The notes under the pieces were generated by a model, which worked only from the letters and a program-made list of their open reading frames with translations, was not told the origin of the DNA and did not search any database. Shown piece by piece: positions 1-8,653 of a stretch of 12,606 nucleotides of DNA. Each line of letters opens with the position of its first letter. Position 1 is the stretch's first letter. Source of the stretch: Cytophagaceae bacterium (GTDB lineage Bacteria; Bacteroidota; Bacteroidia; Cytophagales; Spirosomataceae); the NCBI GenBank assembly GCA_947459055.1, contig CANHCG010000017.1, forward strand, positions 1-12,606, given 5' to 3'. A program made the translations under genes and the position numbers.

Positions 1-1296
1 AAGGAGCCGAAAAACGAGGATAAAAAATCGGAAATCTACTTAGCATTGGGGCAGATTCAGTATGAGAAAAATGAATTTAATCAGGCAAAGGTGTATTGGG
101 AAAAAGCGAGTGTGAATAACCCGAATAAGGGCGAATTGTATTTGCAATTAGGCAATATGTTTGTGCGTCAATTAAAAAAATACCCGGAAGCTGCTAACTA
201 TTATGATTCCGCGGCAACCTACTTAGCGAGCACGCATCCTTCCTATGCGAAAGCCCAGAAATTAAAAAAATCATGGCTTGATTATGTGCAAATGACCCAT
301 GTCATTCGAAAAGAAGATTCCTTGCAAATCCTTGGTCGGAAATCACTAACCGAGTTAAGCGCCTTCTACACGCAGATTAAAGCGGATCAAAAACGAAAAA
401 TCGATTCGTTAAATAGCCAAAAGAAAACGATAGCTCCAGCTGCCCAATCGCTAATTTTCACTCGCCGAAATCCGAGTCCGGAACAACAAAGTTTCTATTT
501 TTACAACGAAATGGCTCGAAACCAAGGGTCCCAAGAATTTATGTTTAAATGGGGAAATCGAACCTTAGAGGACTTTTGGAATCGAAAAAATAAAAATACG
601 AATCTGAGTGCCGCGGCGAATTCTCCTGAAAAAATAGCGACGGGACCTAGCCAATCGACCGAAACGAAAGCAACAACGAGCAGTGATTCTTTGGCGATTT
701 GGTTAGCGAGTATTCCGAGGACGGATGCGCAAATGATGGTCTCAAATAAAAAAATTGAGCAGACACTTTTTGCCTTGGGCAAGTTTGCGAAGTTAGATTT
801 AAATGAAAATGAATTGGCTAAAAAGACCTTAGTTAGTTTATTGCTAAATTATCCCGCAACGGCCTATGAGGCTGAAACTTTGTATTTGTTGTATTTGAGC
901 AGTTACATGAGTGCGGATAAAAAAGAATTTAAGGACCGATTGGCCGACAGATACCCGGAATCCTATTTTAGGCAGATGATTTTGAAAATGGAAAATGGTC
1001 AATTAAGCCAAACGAAAGAAATAGAGGTACAAAAAACTTACGAAAAGGCCTATGCGACGTTTAAGCAGGGTGCTTATGCGGACTGTTTTAGGGAATGTTT
1101 GGGATTACAACAACGCTACCCGAATAGTAAATTGGAAGATAAAATCGTATTTTTAATGGCCCTTTGCAAAGGGGGGCTGAAAGATTTGAGTGCGTACACG
1201 TTGCAACTAAAAAACTTCACCATGGCATTTCCGTCCAGTCCTTTAAAACCGGAGGCAGAGGCACTGTTGAAGTCCATCACCCAAAATACTCGCTAA
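1..1296 (+). CDS. PorW/SprE-like T9SS tetratricopeptide protein (5'-truncated)
   Basis: This is the C-terminal 431 residues of a larger protein. The frame is open from base 1, so the TTG at 46 is not a real start. The first 75 residues look like tetratricopeptide helices. Residues 165-169 (FYFYN) and 184-193 (WGNRTLEDFW) match what I recall as a signature of the PorW/SprE family. Then comes a low-complexity Ser/Thr/Ala-rich linker (about 201-229), followed by two BamD/YbgF-like helical repeat stretches (about 250-325 and 345-425) with 'YP' turns such as LLNYPATAYEAE and QRYPNSKLEDK. PorW/SprE is a periplasmic lipoprotein that links the PorK/N ring to the outer-membrane translocon of the type IX secretion system, and is needed for gliding where that exists. 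The lipoprotein signal would lie upstream of the window. The stop is 1 nt before the penicillin-binding protein gene, which suggests one operon. Family assignment rests on remembered motifs, and a generic TPR protein is the alternative. Confidence 0.78.
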   Translation, partial: KEPKNEDKKSEIYLALGQIQYEKNEFNQAKVYWEKASVNNPNKGELYLQLGNMFVRQLKKYPEAANYYDSAATYLASTHPSYAKAQKLKKSWLDYVQMTHVIRKEDSLQILGRKSLTELSAFYTQIKADQKRKIDSLNSQKKTIAPAAQSLIFTRRNPSPEQQSFYFYNEMARNQGSQEFMFKWGNRTLEDFWNRKNKNTNLSAAANSPEKIATGPSQSTETKATTSSDSLAIWLASIPRTDAQMMVSNKKIEQTLFALGKFAKLDLNENELAKKTLVSLLLNYPATAYEAETLYLLYLSSYMSADKKEFKDRLADRYPESYFRQMILKMENGQLSQTKEIEVQKTYEKAYATFKQGAYADCFRECLGLQQRYPNSKLEDKIVFLMALCKGGLKDLSAYTLQLKNFTMAFPSSPLKPEAEALLKSITQNTR

Positions 1297-1297
1297 T

Positions 1298-3613
1298 ATG
1301 CTCACATTTGAACCAGGTCAATACGCGAAATTCATCAAATTCCTCTACAAGTTTTTTATTGGCGGAACTTTGGCTGTGATTTTATTCATTGTAGCGGTTA
1401 ATGTGAATTTCCTTTGGTTGTTTGGGGGTATGCCGAGTCTTCAGGAATTAGAAAATCCTAAAAGCCAAAACGCGTCCTTGATTATTTCGGAGGACGGACA
1501 AGAAATCGGAAAATATTTTAGGGAAAATCGGAACCCTTTGGAATTCGAACAACTACCCCTAAATATCATTAATACCTTAGTTTCTACGGAAGATGCGCGC
1601 TTTACATCGCATTCGGGGATTGATATTCGCTCGATGATGCGGGTGGTATTTTCGTTTGGAACGGCGGGTGGGGGTAGTACGATATCCCAACAATTAGCCA
1701 AAAACCTATTTCATACCCGCTCCATCGAATTTGGGGAGGATGACCCGGTGTATATCGGGCTTTTAATGAAAATCGATGGCTTACGCACTGTGATTGCGAA
1801 GGTCAAAGAATGGATTTTAGCGATTAAACTTGAGCGACGCTATACGAAACAGGAAATCATGGCCATGTATTTGAACGAGGTCAGTTTCGGGAATAATGCT
1901 TATGGAATTCAGGTGGCTTGCCGGACCTATTTCCAAAAGGACATTCAAAACGTTTCATTGACCGAGGCAGCAACGCTGATTGGTTTGCTGCAAAATCCAT
2001 CTTTATATGATCCTCGGGTGAGACCGGAGAAAACGTTAGAGCGTCGGAATACGGTATTGGGTCAATTGGCCAAATACGATTTTATTTTACCAGAAGAACT
2101 TGACAAATTGCGCGAAACGCCGCTGAATCTGCACTACAAAGTGGAGAATCAAAATACAGGAGCGGCGCCTTATTTCCGTGAAGCGATTCGGACGGAAGTT
2201 TTACGAATCTTAAAGGAGATTAATAAAGATCGTCCAGAGGATCAACAATTGAATTTATATACCAGCGGACTTCGGATTTATACAAGTGTAGATTCGCGTA
2301 TGCAGAAATTCGCGGAGGAATCGGTACGAGAGCATATGCAGGCGGAACAAAAATTATTTTATGCGCATTGGCAAGGTCGGAATCCATGGGTGAATGAAGA
2401 AATGAAGGAAATCAAAGGCTTCTTACGGGATGCCATGAAACGAACGCAGCGGTATCGAGATTTGATGGAGGCCTATGAAAATGACGAATTTAAGGTATGG
2501 GAGGAACTGAATAAGCCTGTCCGCATGAGCGTTTTTACGTATGATGGGGATAAGGACACGACATTTAGTTCAATGGATTCATTGCGCTATTACAAGAAGA
2601 TTTTGAATTGTGGATTTATGGCGATGGATCCGACGAACGGGCATGTCAAAGCTTGGATCGGGGGGATTAATTACAAATACTTTAAGTTTGATCATATTTC
2701 TCAAAGTAGACGTCAACCGGGATCAACGTTTAAACCATTTGTGTATGGAGCGGCGATTGAAAATGAGGTCATAACCCCATGTGATGAGTTGGTAGATGAA
2801 CCTGTGACTTTTGGCGAAGAGGATGGCTTAACGGGCACGACCTGGACGCCACAGAATTCAGATGGAAAGTACAGTTATGAAAAATTAAAAATGCGGCGGG
2901 CGATGGGATTGTCGATTAATTCGATTTCAGCCAAATTAATGAAGCAATTAGGGCCTGATAAAATTGCCGATTTTGCACATAAATGCGGGATTACGAGCCC
3001 ACTGAATGAGGTTCCATCGCTTTGTCTTGGGGCATCAGAAGTTTCATTAATGGATCAAGTAACGGCTTACAGCACCTTGGTGAACGGAGGGGAAAAAACG
3101 GATCCGATTTTGATATTAAAAATTACGGATAAGGTAGGCAATGTGTTGCGGGAATTTTCGCCGCCGGCGAAGGCGGTGATTAAGCCTGAAACTGCTTATT
3201 TAATGACGTATATGCTGCAAGGCGCGGTGCTCGAACCGGGTGGAACGGCGGAAGGATTAAAGCGGACGGGTATCGTGGCGGGGAATGAAATAGGGGCGAA
3301 AACGGGGACAACATCGAATTATTCGGATGGCTGGTTCATGGGTGTGACACAAAAATTAGTGGCCGGTGTGTGGGTAGGTGGTGATGACCGAAGCATTCAC
3401 TTTCGGAGTTTAGCGCTAGGGCAAGGGGCTAAAATGGCGATGCCCGTCTATGCGAAATTTATGGAAAAGGTATATGGCGATGCGAGTTTATCGATAGAGG
3501 GTTATCGGAAAATGCCATTTACCAAACCCGACAATTTTACGTTTGATTTTACATGCAATGGGAAAGCGGGGGTAGATTCCTTAGCCACGAACCAACAACC
3601 TGTTATTCAATAA
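1298..3613 (+). CDS. Bifunctional class A penicillin-binding protein (PBP1A-type transglycosylase/transpeptidase)
   Basis: This complete 771-residue protein polymerises lipid II into glycan strands and cross-links the stem peptides in the periplasm. One membrane anchor lies at about residues 18-42 after a short cytoplasmic tail. The glycosyltransferase 51 domain shows all its motifs: EDARFTSHSG (98-107, catalytic Glu98), GGGSTISQQ (124-132), KVKEWILAIKLE (168-179) and the YLNEVSFGNNAYGI block (191-204, second Glu194). The transpeptidase domain has SxxK at Ser476-Lys479 (GSTFKP), SxN at Ser539-Asn541 and KTGTT at 668-672. No catalytic residue is missing, and the length is usual for PBP1A. A charged region at about 335-430 separates the two domains. 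The ATG comes 1 nt after the upstream stop and has no nearby Shine-Dalgarno sequence, so coupled translation is likely. The G-ending codons GCG, ACG and GGG are frequent, unlike in the susCD genes. Confidence 0.96.
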   Translation: MLTFEPGQYAKFIKFLYKFFIGGTLAVILFIVAVNVNFLWLFGGMPSLQELENPKSQNASLIISEDGQEIGKYFRENRNPLEFEQLPLNIINTLVSTEDARFTSHSGIDIRSMMRVVFSFGTAGGGSTISQQLAKNLFHTRSIEFGEDDPVYIGLLMKIDGLRTVIAKVKEWILAIKLERRYTKQEIMAMYLNEVSFGNNAYGIQVACRTYFQKDIQNVSLTEAATLIGLLQNPSLYDPRVRPEKTLERRNTVLGQLAKYDFILPEELDKLRETPLNLHYKVENQNTGAAPYFREAIRTEVLRILKEINKDRPEDQQLNLYTSGLRIYTSVDSRMQKFAEESVREHMQAEQKLFYAHWQGRNPWVNEEMKEIKGFLRDAMKRTQRYRDLMEAYENDEFKVWEELNKPVRMSVFTYDGDKDTTFSSMDSLRYYKKILNCGFMAMDPTNGHVKAWIGGINYKYFKFDHISQSRRQPGSTFKPFVYGAAIENEVITPCDELVDEPVTFGEEDGLTGTTWTPQNSDGKYSYEKLKMRRAMGLSINSISAKLMKQLGPDKIADFAHKCGITSPLNEVPSLCLGASEVSLMDQVTAYSTLVNGGEKTDPILILKITDKVGNVLREFSPPAKAVIKPETAYLMTYMLQGAVLEPGGTAEGLKRTGIVAGNEIGAKTGTTSNYSDGWFMGVTQKLVAGVWVGGDDRSIHFRSLALGQGAKMAMPVYAKFMEKVYGDASLSIEGYRKMPFTKPDNFTFDFTCNGKAGVDSLATNQQPVIQ

Positions 3614-5089
3614 ATGAGGTATTTGTATTTTAGTTTGATTCTTCTTTTGATTATCGTCAGTTGCCAATCACGGACGGAATCTGAAGGCGAAGCTTTGGCA
3701 AAAAAAAATTGTGCTTCCTGCCATAAATTTCCTGAGCCATCCTTGTTAGATAAGAAAACCTGGAAAGAAGGCGTATTACCCGAAATGGCCTACCGATTAG
3801 GGGTGGGAAATCGGTTTGAATTACTGACGAAAATCCCGGAGGAACAATATGAAAGTGCAACCAACCTAGGTATATATCCTGAAACTCCTGAAATAAGCCA
3901 ACAAGATTGGGAAGCAATCGTAGCCTATTATGTTGAAAATGCACCAGAGAAACCCTTGGCGCAAGCAAAAAAAGCAAAAATTTCGGCTGAACCGATGCAC
4001 TTTGCTTCTAAAGAAATTATGTATCCGGATGAACCCACTGGCGTGGTAACCTCAGTCACGTTTAATCCGAAGCAAAAAGAAATTTGGATTGGGAAAAGAA
4101 ACCAAAAACTCGAAATTTTAGATGCCCAATTAAAAATTAAAAAAACGATACGCACAGAGAGGCCGATTGTTTATGCAAATTTCCAAGGCAAAAACTCCTA
4201 TTTAGTAAGCATCGGAAAGATGTCACCCAATGATCAAAAATTAGGTTCCCTGCTTAGCATGAATCAAAAAAATGTATTGTCGGTGGCTGCGGATTCGCTT
4301 AAAAGACCAGTTGACATGCAGATTGCCGACATCGACCAAGATGGGATCGATGATTTTGTCATTTGTGAATATGGATTTGAGGCGGGAGAGTTAATCTGGG
4401 TTAATGGAAAATCCAAGCAGAAAAATATTTTAAAAATTCAAGCTGGAACGCGAAATGTCTCTATCAAAGATATAACCGGCGACGGATTACCAGATATTTT
4501 GGTTCTGACAGCCCAATCCCGAGAAGGTGTTTCGCTATTCATCAATAAGGGCCAAGGAAAGTTTATGGAAAAACCCATTTTACTATTTGATTCCGTTTAT
4601 GGATGTAGTTTTATGGAAGTGTGCGATTTTAATAAAGATGGGAAAGATGACATTATAATCACGAATGGGGATAATGCAGACTATTCCAAAACACTTAAAA
4701 ATTACCACGGCGTACATCTATTTATCAATGACGGCCGCAATAATTTTAAGGAAAAATACTTTTATCCAGTCTATGGCGCAACAAAAACGATAGCCCGGGA
4801 TTTTGACCTAGATGGGGATTTGGATTTGGCTATGATCGCCTTTTATTCAGAACCCAGCATGACTCAAAATGAATCATTTTTATATTTTCAAAACCAAGGA
4901 AATTTAAATTTCAAGGTAAGTAACCTCAATATCCCATTCGGAGGCCGATGGATGGTCATGGATGCGGGTGATGCAGACCAAGATGGAGATCTAGACATCC
5001 TTTTGGGTAATTTCCAATTTGGGGCACCCAAAAAAGGCAAAGTAAAACCAGGCTTACAACTCAATTACATTGAAAATAAAATCCACTAA
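3614..5089 (+). CDS. Lipoprotein with c-type heme motif and FG-GAP (VCBS) repeats
   Basis: This is a 491-residue predicted lipoprotein. A hydrophobic signal ends in a lipobox (IIVSC) with acylated Cys17. A single CxxCH heme-c motif follows at residues 33-37 (CASCH) in a domain of about 90 residues that closes with a helix (about 97-108, QDWEAIVAYYVENA), as expected of a small monoheme cytochrome c. Met58 is the only methionine between the CxxCH and residue 128, so it is the only Met candidate for the distal ligand. From about residue 125 the protein turns into a propeller with five clear calcium-binding FG-GAP loops: DIDQDGIDD (239-247), DITGDGLPD (286-294), DFNKDGKDD (338-346), DFDLDGDLD (396-404) and DADQDGDLD (453-461). 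Degenerate blades probably precede them. The ATG directly abuts the upstream stop, so it is probably the third gene of the operon. Function is unknown. A surface or periplasmic electron-transfer or redox-sensing role is inference only. Confidence 0.85.
   Translation: MRYLYFSLILLLIIVSCQSRTESEGEALAKKNCASCHKFPEPSLLDKKTWKEGVLPEMAYRLGVGNRFELLTKIPEEQYESATNLGIYPETPEISQQDWEAIVAYYVENAPEKPLAQAKKAKISAEPMHFASKEIMYPDEPTGVVTSVTFNPKQKEIWIGKRNQKLEILDAQLKIKKTIRTERPIVYANFQGKNSYLVSIGKMSPNDQKLGSLLSMNQKNVLSVAADSLKRPVDMQIADIDQDGIDDFVICEYGFEAGELIWVNGKSKQKNILKIQAGTRNVSIKDITGDGLPDILVLTAQSREGVSLFINKGQGKFMEKPILLFDSVYGCSFMEVCDFNKDGKDDIIITNGDNADYSKTLKNYHGVHLFINDGRNNFKEKYFYPVYGATKTIARDFDLDGDLDLAMIAFYSEPSMTQNESFLYFQNQGNLNFKVSNLNIPFGGRWMVMDAGDADQDGDLDILLGNFQFGAPKKGKVKPGLQLNYIENKIH
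5086..5089. other. Overlapping convergent stop codons
   Basis: The + strand lipoprotein gene ends in TAA at 5087-5089, while the - strand CRTAC1-like gene ends in TAG at 5088-5086. The two coding regions therefore overlap by 4 bp tail-to-tail. There is no intergenic space for a terminator, so each transcript must run into the other gene or end inside it. I saw no strong G+C hairpin with a T run close to this point on either strand. Confidence 0.9.
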
Positions 5090-8000
5090 AAGGTTTTTAT
5101 AACCTTAGCACCCGCTGGCAAAAAGGCCTGGCCTTTCGCACTTTGGCTCAAATAAGAGCTTCCATAGGTCCACTCAACGCGTTGCCTTTGCCCTTTAAAT
5201 TCATACTCAAATCCTTGAATACGGCTAGGAAAGTTAGCCCGTGTCCATGCCGTAGCCGAACTGGCAAAAGCATACATTTTACCTCGATTTTGGCTGGCAA
5301 TAAATGCTAAGCCCTTCTTGCCTAAATCTATGGAAATAAGAGATTTAGCATCCTGAGGAACAAACATACCCGAATGACCCAGGTAAGTGAATTGTCCCTT
5401 CCCATTTCCCACTAAAACACCTCCGTGGGAGGCATCATACCTTCCCATAAACACCTCGTTTGCATAATTATTTCCTACATATAGGATATCTAAATGACCA
5501 TCTTGATTAATGTCCTTGACTTGAATCCCATTCATCGCAGAAATTTGGGCCATTAAGGGCAGTAAATGCGTTTTAAACTTGCCTTCCCCTAGATTTTCGA
5601 TCCAAATGGAGGCATTTTCCTGCATGGAAATTTTAGTCGCTTTTTCTTTTTCTGGAACTGTGAAGAAATTTTCTTGGGTTACCTTACCAAAATCTTTGTA
5701 ATAAATCCATCGTTGACGCGTCTGGTTCAACATTTTATGTACATCATCCTTACCAAACAACGAAGAGGATGCCATTTTCCCCTCAGCCGTTTGAAAATAT
5801 ACAAATGGAAATAAATCATAAACCCCATTTCCATCCAAATCCCCATGCCAAATGTCTACCGGCTGCTTCGCATTAGCTCTCAACAGCGTATTTTTACCCA
5901 TATTTCCAGCAACATAATCCATGTCCCCATCATGGTCGAAATCCCCGCTCGCTAATGAAGTCCAAATACCTGTTATACCCTCTAATCCTGTCTCCTTCAA
6001 ACGGGAAAAATGGCCTTGATTATTTTTCAGTATTTTTATCTCTGAAAATTCTCCTGCGAGGATTAAATCTTGCCAACCATCCTGGTCAACATCTGACCAA
6101 ACTCCATCACAGAGTAGGCCTATATGGAGTAGGTCCTTGGCTAAAGAAGTTGTGGCATCCACAAACTTAATATGCCCCTTAACCGATTCATTCTTTAGCA
6201 AACGTGACGTCGTCGATTTTGGATATTGAAATGGCACATTGCGTCCGCCTACAAATAAATCTAAATCGCCGTCATGATCTATGTCGGATGCTCGAACAGC
6301 TGCATTACTTTCTGTAAATACAGGCAATGCCGCAGCATCTAAGGTGAAATTCCCTTTTCCATCATTCACATAAATGACATCTTGAAAACTAGCGGCCCCT
6401 ACTTTATCCTCATTTCCCCCTCGGGCAATATAAAGATCCAAATCGCCATCTTGATCAAAATCAATCAACAAGGAACCTAAATCCTCCCCTAATTTCTTAG
6501 GGACAGAAATACTTTTTTCTAAGGTTTTTGTCTGAAACTTTCCTGTTTGATCTTGCAGGTAAAAAATACCTGAATAGAACTTGGCGCCGCCTTGGAAAAA
6601 ATCTTCCAACCCATCCCCGTTCACATCACCTGCAGAAAGGCCAGGGCCCAATTGAGATAATTTAAAGGGCAATAAACTTTGGTAATTAAAGTCGATAAAG
6701 TCGTACTCCTGATGAACGTCGACTAAATTAAGTTCCTCAGAAATATCTTTTACTAAGGGTTTTTCAACCTGAAAAAGCGTTTGATAAGGCGCTTTTGCCG
6801 CATCCATGGAAACCGTTATGATCTTATCTATTCCAGGCTTTTGAATAACCTGCATGCTGTCATTTGGCCAAATAATATGGATTTCCTTTAATTTCCGTTT
6901 CGTTCCTAAGCCTATGTGTGCAACAGGTTCCACGGAGGATAGATAGCCCCGGTAAGGGGTATTTTCATAATAAAAGCGTTCCCCGTTGTCAAAAACCCCT
7001 TCAATTTTAGCCCCAAAACCTTGACGATTTTTTTGATTTCCTTTGAATTTAATTCGTAAATAATGTGATTTATCCACTTGTTCTTCGCGCGAGTTATTTC
7101 GATACACAAATGCTTTATCATTAATATTATTAACAATGTAATCAAGGTCCCCATCGTTGTCCAAGTCGCCATATGCTGCTCCATTGGAAAAGGAAGGAAC
7201 GCTTAAGCCCCATTTTTCGGTTACATCTTCAAAAGTCAAATCCCCCCGATTTCGATAGGCGTAATTACTTATTTTAATCACAGGCACCTGGTCTAACATG
7301 AGCGCTGGTGAAGACAGTTGCAAGGTATTCGCTCGATAAAGCATAAAATCGCGATCTGTCACATCCCGTGGATATCCATTCGTTACGAACAAATCACGGT
7401 ATCCATCATTGTCAAAGTCGGCAAGCGAAGGACACCAGCTCCATTCACTTTCAGAAATACCTGCCAATAGACTGATTTCGTGAAAAGGCTTGTTTGTCCC
7501 ATCGGCATGTTTACCCGCATTCAATTGCAAGGTATTGCGCATGTATTGATACGTATAGCCAAATTGATCACTATTTAGATACGTTTGGTAATTATTAGGA
7601 GGAGCTAATTGCTTTTTTCGCTCAGTATTTTTGGGCAACATGTCCAAGGCAATAATATCCGCTAAGCCATCATTATTCACATCGCCTACCTCATTACCCA
7701 TGGCTGTTAAACTCGTGTGTTTGAAATACTTTTTTGATTGATCGGTAAAGGTTCCATTATGATTATTGATATATAATAAATCATCCGATACATAATCGTT
7801 GGTCACATAAATGTCAGGCCAATTATCTTGATTGATATCACAAATAGCTAGGCCCAAGCCAAAACCCTCCATCGTAATTCCAGCCTCCTTGGACACATTC
7901 GTATACACGGGGTGTTTAAGGTCTTTAGACCAATCGCAACGATATAGTCGATCGGTATTGGGATACGAACCATCGCTCACCTTAGGCCTAAATAAAGCAG

Positions 8001-8592
8001 GATATTCGTCGATGACATCAATTAATACATACAAATCTAAATCCCCATCCCGGTCATAATCAAAAAATGCAGCATGTTCCGAATAGCCAGAATCATTTAT
8101 GCCATATTCAGCGGCCAATTCCTTAAAAGTAGGCACGCCATTTTTCACTCCTTGGTTGACAAACAACAAGTTTTCGCGATCTTTTGCCGCGTTTTTCATA
8201 GTACTAGATACGTAGATGTCCAATAGGCCATCGGCATTGATATCGACAACAGATACTCCTGAGCACCATCGTCCTAACGTGTTTATCCCCGCTGATTTTG
8301 AAACATCTGTAAACTTGAAATCTCCTTGATTTAAATACAATTTACTCTCTACTTGACTACCTGAAAAGAACACATCCAATAGGCCATCCCCATTAAAATC
8401 TCCTAAGCCAACGCCACTTCCATTATAGAGGTATTCATAGGTTAAAATATTAAGCGTGTCATTATCTGTAATTTGATTATTGAAGTCTATACCCGAATTT
8501 TCACTCGGAATCAGTTCAAAAGTAGACTTCGTTTTACAAGAATAAAACAAGAAACAAAAAATAAGAATAAATGGAACTAGAATGGATTTCAT
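5086..8592 (-). CDS. CRTAC1-like lipoprotein: two FG-GAP propellers flanking an ASPIC/UnbV domain
   Basis: This is a 1168-residue predicted outer-membrane or surface lipoprotein; the lipobox FYSC puts the acylated Cys at residue 19. Seven FG-GAP calcium loops lie before the middle domain, at residues 65-73, 117-125, 178-186, 252-260, 304-312, 392-400 and 476-484 (for example DFNGDGLLD and DLDNDGDLD). An ASPIC/UnbV domain follows at about 510-593, with the typical GFGAKIE, YRGYLSSVEP and HIGLG elements. Seven more loops follow at 656-664, 711-719, 770-778, 834-842, 884-892, 918-926 (degenerate, DLDGNGVYD) and 1027-1035. The tail contains YGSSYLSQSAKG (1143-1154), which resembles a shortened ASPIC/UnbV segment. 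Such proteins are often found beside SusCD pairs in Bacteroidota and are sometimes mislabelled RNA-binding in databases; their function is unproven. The context suggests a surface binding partner of the upstream SusCD. The ATG at 8592 opens directly into the signal peptide (MKSILVPFIL). Confidence 0.9.
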   Translation of the reverse strand: MKSILVPFILIFCFLFYSCKTKSTFELIPSENSGIDFNNQITDNDTLNILTYEYLYNGSGVGLGDFNGDGLLDVFFSGSQVESKLYLNQGDFKFTDVSKSAGINTLGRWCSGVSVVDINADGLLDIYVSSTMKNAAKDRENLLFVNQGVKNGVPTFKELAAEYGINDSGYSEHAAFFDYDRDGDLDLYVLIDVIDEYPALFRPKVSDGSYPNTDRLYRCDWSKDLKHPVYTNVSKEAGITMEGFGLGLAICDINQDNWPDIYVTNDYVSDDLLYINNHNGTFTDQSKKYFKHTSLTAMGNEVGDVNNDGLADIIALDMLPKNTERKKQLAPPNNYQTYLNSDQFGYTYQYMRNTLQLNAGKHADGTNKPFHEISLLAGISESEWSWCPSLADFDNDGYRDLFVTNGYPRDVTDRDFMLYRANTLQLSSPALMLDQVPVIKISNYAYRNRGDLTFEDVTEKWGLSVPSFSNGAAYGDLDNDGDLDYIVNNINDKAFVYRNNSREEQVDKSHYLRIKFKGNQKNRQGFGAKIEGVFDNGERFYYENTPYRGYLSSVEPVAHIGLGTKRKLKEIHIIWPNDSMQVIQKPGIDKIITVSMDAAKAPYQTLFQVEKPLVKDISEELNLVDVHQEYDFIDFNYQSLLPFKLSQLGPGLSAGDVNGDGLEDFFQGGAKFYSGIFYLQDQTGKFQTKTLEKSISVPKKLGEDLGSLLIDFDQDGDLDLYIARGGNEDKVGAASFQDVIYVNDGKGNFTLDAAALPVFTESNAAVRASDIDHDGDLDLFVGGRNVPFQYPKSTTSRLLKNESVKGHIKFVDATTSLAKDLLHIGLLCDGVWSDVDQDGWQDLILAGEFSEIKILKNNQGHFSRLKETGLEGITGIWTSLASGDFDHDGDMDYVAGNMGKNTLLRANAKQPVDIWHGDLDGNGVYDLFPFVYFQTAEGKMASSSLFGKDDVHKMLNQTRQRWIYYKDFGKVTQENFFTVPEKEKATKISMQENASIWIENLGEGKFKTHLLPLMAQISAMNGIQVKDINQDGHLDILYVGNNYANEVFMGRYDASHGGVLVGNGKGQFTYLGHSGMFVPQDAKSLISIDLGKKGLAFIASQNRGKMYAFASSATAWTRANFPSRIQGFEYEFKGQRQRVEWTYGSSYLSQSAKGQAFLPAGAKVIKTF

Positions 8593-8620
8593 GGCTTATT
8601 TTAATCACATAAAATTAATA

Positions 8621-8653
8621 AAAAAAAGGTGGGAATTGCTCCCCACCTTTTTT
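8621..8653 (-). terminator. Rho-independent terminator after susD-type gene (possible attenuator)
   Basis: A perfect 12-bp inverted repeat (8622-8633 pairing with 8642-8653) encloses an 8-nt loop. The stem core is GGTGGG/CCCACC, extended by an A6/T6 arm. Read on the - strand it lies 22 nt past the susD-type stop and runs into a T tract, as a terminator should. The arms are symmetric, so it could also work on the + strand, but no + gene ends there. The next - strand gene starts only about 30 nt further on, so read-through here would set its expression relative to susCD. Known biology: hairpins after SusCD pairs commonly lower expression of downstream genes. Confidence 0.85.

Noticed and set aside
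501..782. Open frame of 93 codons on the - strand inside the PorW/SprE-like gene
   Set aside because: It lies wholly antisense to a gene with recognised family motifs and its product resembles nothing I know.
1251..1255. GGAGG sequence upstream of the penicillin-binding protein gene as a ribosome binding site
   Set aside because: It lies more than 40 nt before the ATG, too far to act as a Shine-Dalgarno site, and falls inside the coding region of the previous gene.
1164..1379. A + strand open frame spanning the junction of the first two genes
   Set aside because: It overlaps both well-supported genes in another frame and has no recognisable product.
3657..4155. Two overlapping - strand open frames within the heme/propeller lipoprotein gene
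   Set aside because: Both are antisense to a well-supported coding region and show no domain or signal of their own.
6912..7184. Open frame of 90 codons on the - strand inside the CRTAC1-like gene
   Set aside because: It is an alternative frame of the ASPIC/UnbV-encoding region, with low-complexity Ile/Lys-rich translation and no start context.
5086..8592. Repeated Asp-rich motifs as DNA repeats or a mobile element
   Set aside because: They are diverged protein-level FG-GAP loops within one intact coding frame. I saw no near-identical nucleotide repeats or terminal inverted repeats.
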